Source: Verrucomicrobiia bacterium (GTDB lineage Bacteria > Verrucomicrobiota > Verrucomicrobiia > JABWAM01). Taken from it: a DNA stretch of 49,262 bases. The stretch covers positions 1-49,262 of the forward strand of contig JADZFN010000063.1 of the NCBI GenBank assembly GCA_020849895.1. The letters are read 5' to 3'. The position numbers and the translations under genes were made by a program. Below are positions 17,629-26,543 of the stretch, in pieces; within the stretch, counting starts at the first letter, position 1, and the number at the start of each line of letters is the position of its first letter. Under the pieces are notes generated by a model that did no database searches, was not told the origin of the DNA, and saw only the letters and a list, made by a program, of their open reading frames with translations.

Positions 17629-18564
17629 CTAATCATCCTCCGTGGTGATCTGGACGAAAACATCCTCGAGGGTTTGGCGGCGGCGCGTCAGCTCGCGGAG
17701 GCTCCAGCCGCGTCCGCGGGCGGCCTCGGCGGCCGCTTCGCGCAAATCCTCCTCGCGCTGCGGGTGCAGGGTCGCCCGGCACCAGCCGCCGTTGAGGCTC
17801 TCGACGTCCGCGCCGCGCGCGCCCGGCAGCCCCGCGAGGACGGTCTTCGCCTGCGCCGCGTCCGCGCGCAGTTCGACGAGCGTTTCGCCGCCGCCCATGC
17901 GGAGGCGCTTGAGGTTTTCCGGCGTGTCGCTCGCGACGATCCGCCCGCGGTTGATGATGAGCACGCGCGAGCAGGTCATTTCCACCTCGGGCAGGATGTG
18001 CGTCGAGAGGAGCACCGTGTGCGTGCGCCCGAGGTCCTTGATCATCGCGCGCACCTGGCGGATCTGATTCGGATCGAGCCCGATCGTCGGCTCGTCCAAG
18101 ATGATCAGCTCGGGGTCGTGCACGAGGGTGTCGGCGAGCCCGACGCGCTGGCGGTAGCCCTTGGAAAGCTGGCCGATGATCTTCCGCGAGACGTCGGCAA
18201 TCCCGCAGCGCTCGCTCACCTCCCCCACCCTCGCCTTGCGCTTCGCGCGCGGCACGCCCTTGAGCGCCGCGCGGAAATTCAGGTATTCCTCCACGCGCAT
18301 CTCGGGATAAAGCGGCACGTTCTCGGGCATGTAGCCGATGCGCCGGCGCACCTCGAGCGACTGCTGATGGATGTCGAACCCGGCCACGACCGCCGTGCCC
18401 GAGCTCGCCGGCATGAAGCAGGAAAGGATGCGCATCGTCGTGCTCTTGCCCGCTCCATTGGGGCCAAGGAAGCCGACGATCTCGCCCTTCTGGACGGAAA
18501 AAGTGAGGCCGTGAACCGCAGTGAAGCCCGCGTAACGTTTGACGAGGTTGTCGACCTGGATCAT
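17629..18564 (-). CDS. ABC transporter ATP-binding protein (GldA-like)
   Basis: The 311-aa cytosolic ATPase has Walker A GPNGAGKST (34-42), Q-loop region RRRIGYMPENVPLYPEM, signature LSKGYRQRV, Walker B LIILDEPTIGLDP and H-loop STHILPEVE. A 90-residue C-terminal tail, with NGGWCRATLHPQ and ending TLEDVFVQIT, matches GldA/NatA-type exporters. It is first in the minus-strand cassette (ATPase, permease, GldG-like, DUF4340). About 230 bp without a gene lie upstream and should contain the promoter. The cargo is unknown. Confidence 0.93.
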   Translation of the reverse strand: MIQVDNLVKRYAGFTAVHGLTFSVQKGEIVGFLGPNGAGKSTTMRILSCFMPASSGTAVVAGFDIHQQSLEVRRRIGYMPENVPLYPEMRVEEYLNFRAALKGVPRAKRKARVGEVSERCGIADVSRKIIGQLSKGYRQRVGLADTLVHDPELIILDEPTIGLDPNQIRQVRAMIKDLGRTHTVLLSTHILPEVEMTCSRVLIINRGRIVASDTPENLKRLRMGGGETLVELRADAAQAKTVLAGLPGARGADVESLNGGWCRATLHPQREEDLREAAAEAARGRGWSLRELTRRRQTLEDVFVQITTEDD

Positions 18565-18707
18565 GTGGAGGGAAGAAGTCCTGTGAAAAACCGAATTCTA
18601 AAAAAAGTTGCGCCACAGTCAAGCGACAATCCTCCAGGGCTTGGGATCCTTCAGGTACATCGTGACCCCCCCTTGAGGAAACTGAAGGTGGTGAACCAGG
18701 CTGGGAT

Positions 18708-18727
18708 GGGGGCGCTCCACGGCCCCC
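18708..18727. terminator. GC hairpin downstream of the DUF4197 gene
   Basis: GGGGGC at 18708-18713 pairs with GCCCCC at 18722-18727 around an 8-base loop. It lies 69 bp after the stop of the minus-strand DUF4197 gene and before the ABC cassette. No T-run follows on either strand, so it is at best a weak or factor-assisted terminator. Confidence 0.3.
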
Positions 18728-18795
18728 TTCGGCTCATTCCCTGTCGGAGCAATCGGGAAGACGTTCCGAGAAAGACCGGGGCCGCAGGCTTGCGC

Positions 18796-19542
18796 TCATC
18801 GCGACCCGAAGACCTTCTTCAGCAGATCCGTGGTGCGCGCCGCGGGGTTCTCTCGAATCCGCTGCTCTTCCACGGCAACCATTTTGAACAGGCCGTCGAG
18901 CGCCTTATCCGTCACGTAGGCGTCCAGGTCGGCAGCGTTGCCGCCAAAAAACTGTGCGGCAGGGCCCGCCTTTGCCAGGAGATTTTTATAAGCTGCGGTG
19001 ACCCCGACCTGTGCGGTGGCCTTCTGGACAATCGGGAGAAACTTCTCCCGGAGGCGCATCTCGCTGGATTTGCGGAAGAATTGGGTGGCGGCGTCGTTCG
19101 GACCCGCGAGGATGCCCTGCGCGTCGGCGAGCGTCATCTTTGAGAGCGCGTCGGCGAAGACGCCGGCGGCTTCGGGCACCGCCTTCTCGGCGGCGCGATT
19201 GAGCGTGACCACAAAATTGTCGGCGAGCGAGTTCTGCCCGGCCGCGCGCAGGCCGCGCTCCACCATTTGGAGATTTTCGGGGATCGGGATCCTCACATTG
19301 AGGCGATTGAGGAATCCTCCCTCCTTGCCAAGTTGAGCGACCGCCTGCTGCACGCCCTTGGCCAGGGCTTCCTTAAGCCCGCCGACGAGTTCCGCTTGGC
19401 CGAGCCCGCTTGTGGACGAAGGCGTCGCGTTCCCCGATGCGGGCTTGGACGGCTTAAGGATTGAATCGAGCCAGCCCGCGCGGAGCGTCGCGAGCGGAAG
19501 GATCAACATCAGAAGGACTGAAGTGCGAAACAAGGTTTTCAT
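18796..19542 (-). CDS. DUF4197 domain-containing secreted protein
   Basis: The 248-aa protein has an N-terminal export signal (KTLFRTSVLLMLILPLATLRAGW). The body is mostly helical and matches DUF4197: GLGQAELVGGLKEALAKGVQQAV, IPIPENLQMVERGLRAAG, AAEKAVPEAAGVFADALSKM and the ending VTDKALDGLFKMVAVEEQRIRENP. Proteins of this family are periplasmic or lipoprotein-like with no known activity. The start chosen is ATG 19542, which begins the signal peptide. In-frame codons before it overlap the MFS gene. It sits 5 bp after the MFS stop and so may be carried on the same transcript. Confidence 0.85.
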   Translation of the reverse strand: MKTLFRTSVLLMLILPLATLRAGWLDSILKPSKPASGNATPSSTSGLGQAELVGGLKEALAKGVQQAVAQLGKEGGFLNRLNVRIPIPENLQMVERGLRAAGQNSLADNFVVTLNRAAEKAVPEAAGVFADALSKMTLADAQGILAGPNDAATQFFRKSSEMRLREKFLPIVQKATAQVGVTAAYKNLLAKAGPAAQFFGGNAADLDAYVTDKALDGLFKMVAVEEQRIRENPAARTTDLLKKVFGSR

Positions 19543-19547
19543 GTTTT

Positions 19548-20939
19548 TTACGGAAGCGGCGCTGCGTAATTCAGGTCGCCGCCAAGGCGTTTCCACTCGC
19601 GATAGACGAAAAATAGCGCGACGCTCGCCAAAACGCATACGACAAAATTCCACAAAAAAATCACCTGATAGGTCCCCGCCGCGTCAATGAGGTACCCCAG
19701 CAGCGTACTGCCGAAGATCGAAGAGCCGCAGCCCACGACGAAAATGTTCGAAGACAACTGCCCGTAACGTTCTCCGTTGAAGAGCTTCATCCCCAGCGAC
19801 ATTTCTCCAAGCCCCAGCCACACGACCGGGATTTGCGCGAGCAACGTATAGATCAGCAGCGTGACGTCGTTATGGATTAAAAAATAGCTTGCCAGCATCA
19901 CGACGACATTCAACGCCGCGGAGGCGATCACGATGCGAATGGCGTGATATCGGTCGCACAGATATCCCGTGGGGAGATAGAGAAACGCTTGCAGCAACAG
20001 GCTCCAGCCCAGGATTTTGCCGGAAAGATCGAGGTCCAGCTTGAGAGTGTCCGTCGCCAGCAGAATCCAAAACGCGTAGATCGGGCGCGTCAGCCAGAGA
20101 AACATTTGCGCAATGTAATAATACCGATAGATCGGCACGGAGAAACAATCGCGAAAATGTTTGAAGAACACATGGAGCGTCCCGCCCTTTTCGCGCTCTC
20201 TCGGAGGAAGCGGAGGATAATCACCTTCGCGAATTCGCCAGCACATGGACCAAAACGACACCAGACAGAGCAAGCTGAAACCGAAAAAAGTTATCTGCCG
20301 ATGCTCCATGATGTGGCCGAGGAAATAGCGAGAAAAGACAAATCCGCCCAACGTTCCGACAATCCGAAACAGGGCCAAGAAGCGGTTCAACACCTTATCC
20401 GGGACGACGTCCCGGAAAAGGCAGTAATAAATCGCGTTTAGGACCATGTTGAAAAAGTGGTACAGCACGATGAATACGCACAAAAGCACCAGCGTCACCG
20501 CCTCTTTCGGCAATCCCCAGAATCGTGCGAACACGTGCCCCTGCAGCCAGCCTCCGATTTCGGGCACGAACCCGATCAAAAACAAAGTTGCCGCTGTTCC
20601 GGGAGTGGCCCACAACAGGAAGGGAATGCGCCGGCCACGCGGACTCCGGGTGCGGTCGCTCCAGGTGCTGATCCAAGGCAGGAAGGCGACGTTCATGACG
20701 CCGATGACGCCGCTGGTCATGATGCCGATCAGGACGTTGGAGGCGCGCAACTCCTTCAGATACAACGGCACGAACCGCGGCACGACGCTTTCGAACATCT
20801 GGAAGCAAAAGTCGCCCCACAACAACCAGGCGAAAAGCGCGACCAAGCCGCGCGTCGTGTATTGGAGCGTGCCCAGGCGATAGATTTGGGGAGGTTCGCA
20901 CGAAGGCGGCGCGTCTCCGTTCTGTTTCGTGAGAGTCAT
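19548..20939 (-). CDS. MFS transporter, probable sugar or glycoside importer
   Basis: The 463-aa membrane protein has about 12 predicted segments. The loop after segment 2 reads ISTWSDRTRSPRGRRIPFLLW, the major facilitator motif A region, in the form seen in GPH/SLC45-like sugar carriers. The second half contains GWSLLLQAFLYLPTGYLCDRYH, a partial repeat of that loop. I start at ATG 20939. The upstream in-frame codons are not hydrophobic and read into the intergenic region. The gene follows the Gfo/Idh dehydrogenase by 113 bp. A substrate released by the cluster glycoside hydrolase is a reasonable guess. Confidence 0.85.
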   Translation of the reverse strand: MTLTKQNGDAPPSCEPPQIYRLGTLQYTTRGLVALFAWLLWGDFCFQMFESVVPRFVPLYLKELRASNVLIGIMTSGVIGVMNVAFLPWISTWSDRTRSPRGRRIPFLLWATPGTAATLFLIGFVPEIGGWLQGHVFARFWGLPKEAVTLVLLCVFIVLYHFFNMVLNAIYYCLFRDVVPDKVLNRFLALFRIVGTLGGFVFSRYFLGHIMEHRQITFFGFSLLCLVSFWSMCWRIREGDYPPLPPREREKGGTLHVFFKHFRDCFSVPIYRYYYIAQMFLWLTRPIYAFWILLATDTLKLDLDLSGKILGWSLLLQAFLYLPTGYLCDRYHAIRIVIASAALNVVVMLASYFLIHNDVTLLIYTLLAQIPVVWLGLGEMSLGMKLFNGERYGQLSSNIFVVGCGSSIFGSTLLGYLIDAAGTYQVIFLWNFVVCVLASVALFFVYREWKRLGGDLNYAAPLP

Positions 20940-21052
20940 GAAGGGTGAGGACCGTCGAGAGAATCGTCGAAGACGCGCGCGAACTTCCGTGAACGCAACT
21001 CTTTCACGAAAGTCTGCCGTTGGAGAGTGCGCGGCCGGAAGTTCGAAGACCG

Positions 21053-22261
21053 TTATAATTTCATGAGTGCTGTCCAATCCAGAGGAACGACCTGTCCGGA
21101 TTTCAGAGACTCCAACGCCTTCAAGGCGAGGAAGACCGATTGCGCGCCCCGCACCTCATTCGTGGGAATGGGTTTCTTTTCCAACAGGCAATCGCGCAAC
21201 CACCGAATTTCCTCGCGGTGCCCTTTGTCCACCCAAACACGCACGTCGTAATAGTAGCCCACCGCGATCTGTTCGGGAGTCAATCCCTGTCGCGCCGCTT
21301 TCAGTGCCTTTCGAAGCGACGCCTCGGTGAAGCCGTCCAGCGGACCGCGAGGATTGAATTTCACCGGAAAAAACTGGTCCTCTTCGCCGGGTATCTGAGC
21401 GACGTTGAGCTCAACGAACTCATTCATGCGGATGACGCCGTGATTCGTGAAGATTTCCATCTGCTCTTTCGGGAACCCTTCCGTCCCGCATCCTCCGGAA
21501 ATGATCGTCGCCTGAGTCTCGTTCGGATAAGTCAGAGTCATGAGGTTGTTATCCGAACGCCCACCCACCGCGTAGATCGTCTCCGGAAGGCTGTCGGTCA
21601 ACCAATTGAGCAGGTCGAAGATGTGGCAGATCTCGTGCAAGATTGTGGATTGGCCGGAGCGCAGCGTTTGGCGATGGTGTTCAGGCCAAAGGATGTCTTC
21701 GCAGACGATTCGATAGCTGATGAGCGTCGGACCCCGGCGATGTCGACTGAAAATCCGTTTGACCTCCTGCATGATTCGCGAATAAGGGCGGTTTAATCCC
21801 ACCATGCAAGGAGTTGGGCGCGCCCGGAAAATGCGCAGGATTTCGCGCGTCTCTTCCCAGTCTGTCCCTAGAGGTTTTTCGACGAAAACCGCTTTCCCAG
21901 CGTTCACCGCCGCGCGGATCAGCGGCAGCCGCGCATCCGGCTTCGTGCCGATCAAGATCAAGTCAATTGACGGATCCCGGATGAGCTTCTCCGCATCTTG
22001 CGTCACGTAGTTGGGGTCGTACTTGGACTGGAGGGGCGCCAGGACCGCAGCATTCAAGTCGCAGATCGCTCGAATCACGAATCCCGGTTCTTTCGCGAGA
22101 TTCGGCAGATGATTGCCTCGGACGAACCCTCCGCAACCGATCAAACCGACTTGGAGCGAGGAATGCGCCGCGTCGCGGGAGGAGAATCTGTCCGTCTTGA
22201 GAGACGTTTCCTTCTCGGAAGCGCAGGATGCTTGGATATGAATCATGGCGCAGTCTTTCAT
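21053..22261 (-). CDS. Gfo/Idh/MocA family NAD(P)-dependent oxidoreductase
   Basis: The 402-aa enzyme has an N-terminal Rossmann fold starting LQVGLIGCGGFVRGNHLPNL (about residue 36), then the family motif AVFVEKPLG with the EKP lysine, and the C-terminal alpha/beta catalytic domain with STILHEICHIFDLLNWL. Members oxidise or epimerise sugars, inositols or glycosides. Two starts are possible: ATG 22261 and ATG 22246. The LacI-type operator and a TTGACT box lie only 14-19 bp upstream of 22261, so transcription may begin close to or inside the annotated 5' end. In that case the shorter form, or near-leaderless translation, would apply. Confidence 0.9.
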   Translation of the reverse strand: MKDCAMIHIQASCASEKETSLKTDRFSSRDAAHSSLQVGLIGCGGFVRGNHLPNLAKEPGFVIRAICDLNAAVLAPLQSKYDPNYVTQDAEKLIRDPSIDLILIGTKPDARLPLIRAAVNAGKAVFVEKPLGTDWEETREILRIFRARPTPCMVGLNRPYSRIMQEVKRIFSRHRRGPTLISYRIVCEDILWPEHHRQTLRSGQSTILHEICHIFDLLNWLTDSLPETIYAVGGRSDNNLMTLTYPNETQATIISGGCGTEGFPKEQMEIFTNHGVIRMNEFVELNVAQIPGEEDQFFPVKFNPRGPLDGFTEASLRKALKAARQGLTPEQIAVGYYYDVRVWVDKGHREEIRWLRDCLLEKKPIPTNEVRGAQSVFLALKALESLKSGQVVPLDWTALMKL

Positions 22262-22278
22262 TTATGCCTTCGAGAGTC

Positions 22279-22298
22279 AAGCACAAACGTTTGTGCTT
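22279..22298. promoter_or_regulatory. LacI-family operator before the Gfo/Idh gene
   Basis: AAGCACAAACGTTTGTGCTT is a perfect 20-bp palindrome with the central CG usual for LacI/GalR operators. On the minus strand it runs directly into TTGACT (22275-22280), a good -35 box, although no matching -10 box is clear. It lies between the lacI-type gene and the Gfo/Idh gene. A near copy occurs at 30952-30971. Confidence 0.8.
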
Positions 22299-22333
22299 CG
22301 ACATTACTGCCTCCCTCTAGGAAAAGACGCGGC

Positions 22334-23383
22334 TCACGCGCGCTCGTGCAATTCGGCGGGGATGTCGCAGACATCAGGCTTTCGTCGAGATTTTTTGATG
22401 CGCGCCAAGATTTTTGCCGCCAGACAGTCGGCCAAGGTGAGAGGATTCTGATAGAGAACCGCCATCTGGGCGCGCAAATGCGCGAGTCGCTGCTCGCCGG
22501 AGATCGCCAGGGTGGGCGCTTTCAGAATCCGCTCGTCCTGCAGGAGGAGCGCGGCGGACAAAAAGCATTCTGCGGAGGCGGTATGCGCCAAGAGGAATCC
22601 ATCGAAACGCTTCAGAGCATTCCGAGCCAGGCCTTCCTGGAGCCGCGCAGCCAGACTCTCCGCGGACGCGCACTTCCAGATTATGGGTTTGCCTCCCGGG
22701 CGTCCGATATAGTGTTTTCGAAAAGAATCCAGGCGCTTTTGAATCACTGTGTTCAGGCCGTGCGCCAACTCTCCGCCCTCCATCAGGGAAATCGCCAGCG
22801 GCTTTCGGACGCCCTTTTTCCAAAGGTAGTCGGCGGCGGCCTTGCCCAGAGAGTCGGCGCGGTTCAGCACGGAATCGAGCGACGGATGCACCCATTCGAA
22901 CGCCAAGACGGGGCCTTGCGCGGCCAGACCGCGAATCCCCCGATCAGTTTGGACCGGATCAGGAACCGGTCCCAGAACGATCGCGTCCACCGAGCGTTGC
23001 CACAAGGCGTCCACCTCCTCCAGGAAAAGTTTGGGATCCATATAATGGTTGCCGAACAACAACAGATAGCCATGAGGACGGAGTCGCCGGTGGAGCTGCG
23101 CCATCACCGCCGGATAAAAGCTTTCTCCGAGGTTGGCGACCAGGACACCGATTGTCATAGAGCGTCGCGTGATCAAGCTTCTCGCGAGAAGATTCGGACG
23201 ATAGCCAAGCTGCTGCGCGGCGGTCTTGATCCGTTTCTCCAATTCGACACTGATCCGCATGACACGCGCGCGGTTCCGCAGCACGTATGAGACGGTCGGG
23301 ATGGTCACTCCGGTTTCCCGGGCAAGATCCGCCAGGCGTACCCTCTTTCGCGCGATCAGCGTGTCGTTTCGCACGGCATCCAT
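22334..23383 (-). CDS. LacI family transcriptional regulator
   Basis: The 349-aa protein has a LacI-type helix-turn-helix at residues 16-38 (RLADLARETGVTIPTVSYVLRN) and the hinge helix region QLGYRPNLLARSL. The periplasmic-binding-protein-like effector domain begins SMTIGVLVANLGESFYP. It should bind an operator as a dimer and respond to a sugar or sugar derivative. It sits inside the carbohydrate cluster, downstream of the glycoside hydrolase and upstream of the dehydrogenase, with matching palindromes before both flanking transcription units. That it binds those sites is inference. The effector is unknown. Confidence 0.92.
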   Translation of the reverse strand: MDAVRNDTLIARKRVRLADLARETGVTIPTVSYVLRNRARVMRISVELEKRIKTAAQQLGYRPNLLARSLITRRSMTIGVLVANLGESFYPAVMAQLHRRLRPHGYLLLFGNHYMDPKLFLEEVDALWQRSVDAIVLGPVPDPVQTDRGIRGLAAQGPVLAFEWVHPSLDSVLNRADSLGKAAADYLWKKGVRKPLAISLMEGGELAHGLNTVIQKRLDSFRKHYIGRPGGKPIIWKCASAESLAARLQEGLARNALKRFDGFLLAHTASAECFLSAALLLQDERILKAPTLAISGEQRLAHLRAQMAVLYQNPLTLADCLAAKILARIKKSRRKPDVCDIPAELHERA

Positions 23384-23426
23384 CTCTACCTGCCGTCCAC
23401 CTCTTTGCGAAGGGAAAAAGTCGAGC

Positions 23427-26400
23427 TCACTTCACTTCACAGTAGAACCCATAGCCGCCTCCCCCCTGGTCCACCTTGATCAAGAACACGTTCAACCCCT
23501 GGCGAAGCTTCACGGAATAGGTCTGCGCGCTCTGGCCGATGCTATGGCCGTAGGGCCACACGTTGAATTTGCCGACTGGCGCGTGATTGACCCAGAGCGC
23601 ATACCCGTCGTCGCTGGAAAGGCGGAGGGTGGCTTCACGTTCCGTAGGGCTGACCAGATAGGCGATGCCGTAGCACAAGATGTCGCTCTGATTCTGGAAC
23701 AGACCCAAATCTTTTACTGTGAAGAAGTCCACCATCGGAATGTTTTGATACTTGGAGTTCGGAGCTTCAAACGGCGTAAAAACCAGAAGTTTTCCGTCGG
23801 GTCCTTTGACCTCCCATCCGGGTGCCGCCGCGAGAGAGACCTCCCCGCCGAGGGCGCGAAGCCCGTCCACCTCCGTTTCGAACGGACGTTTCATCGTCCC
23901 GGGATCCAGACGGTTCGGAAACGGCCCGCAAAACGACCAGTGCAACACCGGTTTCTCCTTCTCCCAGGTCACCGGCTCGATCCGGGTCAGACGAATGTTC
24001 TTCAACAAAAACACCGCCGGTTCGTTCGTGAGCGTCGTCCCGGTCATGAAGCGAAGGTTCGCCAGACCGCCGCTACGCTCCGGCAAGGGAAACTGTCCGC
24101 AAAACTTGTCATCCAGCCAAAGGCGGAACCATCCGTCCGGTGCGGAGAACATCACCCGCACCGTCTGCCACGTCCCGACGACGCTGTTCGCCACCGGCTC
24201 AAACTCTCCTTTGCGGTTGTAGTAACCGAGCCGTTGTTCCTTGTCGAAGGCGAGCTTGAGCGCACCCAACTGGACTCCAAAGGACTGCTGCCGGCTCATT
24301 CTCCGGATCTCGAATGAGAGTGCGCCATAGGGCAGATCCGCCGTCATTTGTTCCATGACGCCGGGATGATCAATCCCCTTTTGAGTCAGACGCACCACAT
24401 CTTCGCCGTCATCCTGCGCCATTTCGATCGTCGTTTGGCTTTTCTGCAGAGTCCATCCGCCCAACCCTTCCTTACCGAAGTCCGATGCGATCAGAAACCC
24501 GTATTTCTTGCGGGAGGCGGACACCGGCAAAACCACGGAAAGATCGGCGCTCTCGATCGCCAGCGTCCGCTCATCGGATGCCACCAGCAATACGTTCACG
24601 GAATAATCGCCCGCTTCGATATTTTCGGGGATCTTGACGGAAAACTCGTATTTTCCCGCCGCGGCGATCGGCGTCTCGGCAGAGGGCGAGATCTGCCAAC
24701 CCGCCAGGGTTTGCACCACCAGCCTGGCCGGCGGATTCGCCAACTCCCGCACGCGGACCGCAAGCTTGAAGCGGCCTCCCCTCTCGACGCTCCGAGGAGC
24801 GGCGACTTCCAGGAGGCGGGTCAAGGCCAGCTTCGGCTGGCTCCCCTTCGGCGCGAGCACGTAAAGCGGCGACGTGGTCAGCCGGAGGAAATCCAAACGC
24901 CCCTCTTTCCGGTTGAACCGAATCGGGAGAGGATTCCCGTACATGTCGGTCACCCGGGGTTCGTCTCGAAGTCCACTCAACTCCACCACTTTTTCCCCTT
25001 TGATGCTCCAAAGCGGCAGAGACACGCGCCCGTCGCTTTTCTCGAAAAGAAATCCATAGATCTCGGGATCCTCGACCTCGATCCTCTTCCGGAACGCGGC
25101 GTCCATCAGATGCACGATCAAGTTAGGATAGGCCGGCAATAACAAGCGTCCGTTGCGCGGTGCGTGGTTGATGCACGACTTGATGTAGTCGCGCGTGCGG
25201 GCCAGGATCTGCAACCGCATCATGAAGTTCACCTGATCCAGCTCGTTGTACTGCATCAGGAAGTTGAGGTTGTAGTTCTTTTCGGTGATGTAGACGTCGG
25301 GCGGATTGACGTGATAGGCCTTCAGCAATTCGTGCGTTTCGTCCATCTCCTCAAGAAACGTGGCGACGCCTCTCGCGTTGCCGGTATAGGCGTCGGGTTC
25401 AGGCACTTCCGGTGCAAGTCCTCGGTAAGGATGCACTCCGATCCCATCGAGTTCCTTGGCCGCGCCTTTTTCAAGCAGACGCTTCAGGTAGTTCAATCCG
25501 TCATGCGTGTGTGGGCTGAGGATGATTTTGGATTGCGGAGCGTATTTCTCCTTCAGCGTGCGCACGATCCGAAGCGCCTGGAGATCGCGGTCTTCGGCTT
25601 GCGCGAACTCCTTGGAATCCGGCTCGTTCCACGCATCCCAGACCTCGACCTTGCCCTTGTAACGTTGGAAAAGGGTTTCCGCCCATTCGCGGTAAAGGCT
25701 CATGTCCCAATGGGCGGCGGTGTTGCTCAACGACGGGATGCCCGTGAGTCTTTTGCCGGTGTAGGCATGCGCACCGTCCGCCAGCATGAAGATGATCCTG
25801 GCGTTTTGTTGACGCGCTGCATCCACCCAGGCATCGAGGAGGTCCAGACGCTGGATCCGGCCAGGAGCCGTATGCACAAACTCCCAGCATCCGAGGAGAT
25901 GCGCCCAGGTGAACCCGTGGTCGGACAACACCCGGCGTTCCGCAGGAGACGGTTTGGGGAAGTCGCTGTTCGGATCGCCTCCATAATAATGTGCGCCATA
26001 GGCATCGTACCCGGCGATGTTGCCGGGTTTCTCCAACGGCAGCTTCATCAGCGCTTCATACTCGAAGTTTTTGCGGACCAGTTCCTGTCCGCTCTTGTCC
26101 AGCACGCGAATCTCCAACGCGAACAACCCGTAGCGAAACGGCTTGGGCGCGAAGGTCGCGGTGCCGAGCAGCACTCCTCCCGGCCCGGGCTTGAGCACGA
26201 GCGGTTGCTCGCCCGAAAACGCCTTGGCCGTCTTCAGGTTGTAAGGAGTGGCCTTTTGGGAACCCATCTGACCGTAATCCATGCGCCCCTCGAGGACCTG
26301 TTCGGCCGCGTATCGGACGGTCACCTCGCGCTCCGTCGCCGCCGCCGCGCTCCACACGGAACCGCTGGTCACGCGAACCTCCACCTGGCAGGTTTCATCT

Positions 26401-26543
26401 TCGCGCAGAAGGGAGATGGGAGCGCCGTAGATCGGCGGCAGCGCAGGGTTGAGCAACCGGACGTCCACGCTTTCGCTTCCCGCCGCGGGAAGGACTCCCG
26501 TCAATATCGCGGCGACCGCTCCAATCGTTCGCAACGGCGTCAT
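23427..26543 (-). CDS. Secreted clan GH-A-like glycoside hydrolase, multidomain
   Basis: The 1038-aa protein has a signal peptide (residues 1-22), a beta-rich N-terminal domain (to about 170) and a TIM-barrel catalytic domain (about 175-520). Likely acid/base is Glu307 in VWDAWNEPDS and likely nucleophile is Glu421 in VYITEKNYN, in the order and spacing of clan GH-A (GH39/GH5-like). Beta-sandwich domains follow: a LamG-like or CBM-like domain near 680-860 (SFGVQLGALKLAFDKEQRLGY) and a last domain with SSDDGYALWVNHAPVGKF that suggests sugar or calcium binding. It starts in a 4-bp overlap with the LamG gene. The substrate is unknown. I cannot assign a single GH family with certainty. Confidence 0.82.
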   Translation of the reverse strand: MTPLRTIGAVAAILTGVLPAAGSESVDVRLLNPALPPIYGAPISLLREDETCQVEVRVTSGSVWSAAAATEREVTVRYAAEQVLEGRMDYGQMGSQKATPYNLKTAKAFSGEQPLVLKPGPGGVLLGTATFAPKPFRYGLFALEIRVLDKSGQELVRKNFEYEALMKLPLEKPGNIAGYDAYGAHYYGGDPNSDFPKPSPAERRVLSDHGFTWAHLLGCWEFVHTAPGRIQRLDLLDAWVDAARQQNARIIFMLADGAHAYTGKRLTGIPSLSNTAAHWDMSLYREWAETLFQRYKGKVEVWDAWNEPDSKEFAQAEDRDLQALRIVRTLKEKYAPQSKIILSPHTHDGLNYLKRLLEKGAAKELDGIGVHPYRGLAPEVPEPDAYTGNARGVATFLEEMDETHELLKAYHVNPPDVYITEKNYNLNFLMQYNELDQVNFMMRLQILARTRDYIKSCINHAPRNGRLLLPAYPNLIVHLMDAAFRKRIEVEDPEIYGFLFEKSDGRVSLPLWSIKGEKVVELSGLRDEPRVTDMYGNPLPIRFNRKEGRLDFLRLTTSPLYVLAPKGSQPKLALTRLLEVAAPRSVERGGRFKLAVRVRELANPPARLVVQTLAGWQISPSAETPIAAAGKYEFSVKIPENIEAGDYSVNVLLVASDERTLAIESADLSVVLPVSASRKKYGFLIASDFGKEGLGGWTLQKSQTTIEMAQDDGEDVVRLTQKGIDHPGVMEQMTADLPYGALSFEIRRMSRQQSFGVQLGALKLAFDKEQRLGYYNRKGEFEPVANSVVGTWQTVRVMFSAPDGWFRLWLDDKFCGQFPLPERSGGLANLRFMTGTTLTNEPAVFLLKNIRLTRIEPVTWEKEKPVLHWSFCGPFPNRLDPGTMKRPFETEVDGLRALGGEVSLAAAPGWEVKGPDGKLLVFTPFEAPNSKYQNIPMVDFFTVKDLGLFQNQSDILCYGIAYLVSPTEREATLRLSSDDGYALWVNHAPVGKFNVWPYGHSIGQSAQTYSVKLRQGLNVFLIKVDQGGGGYGFYCEVK

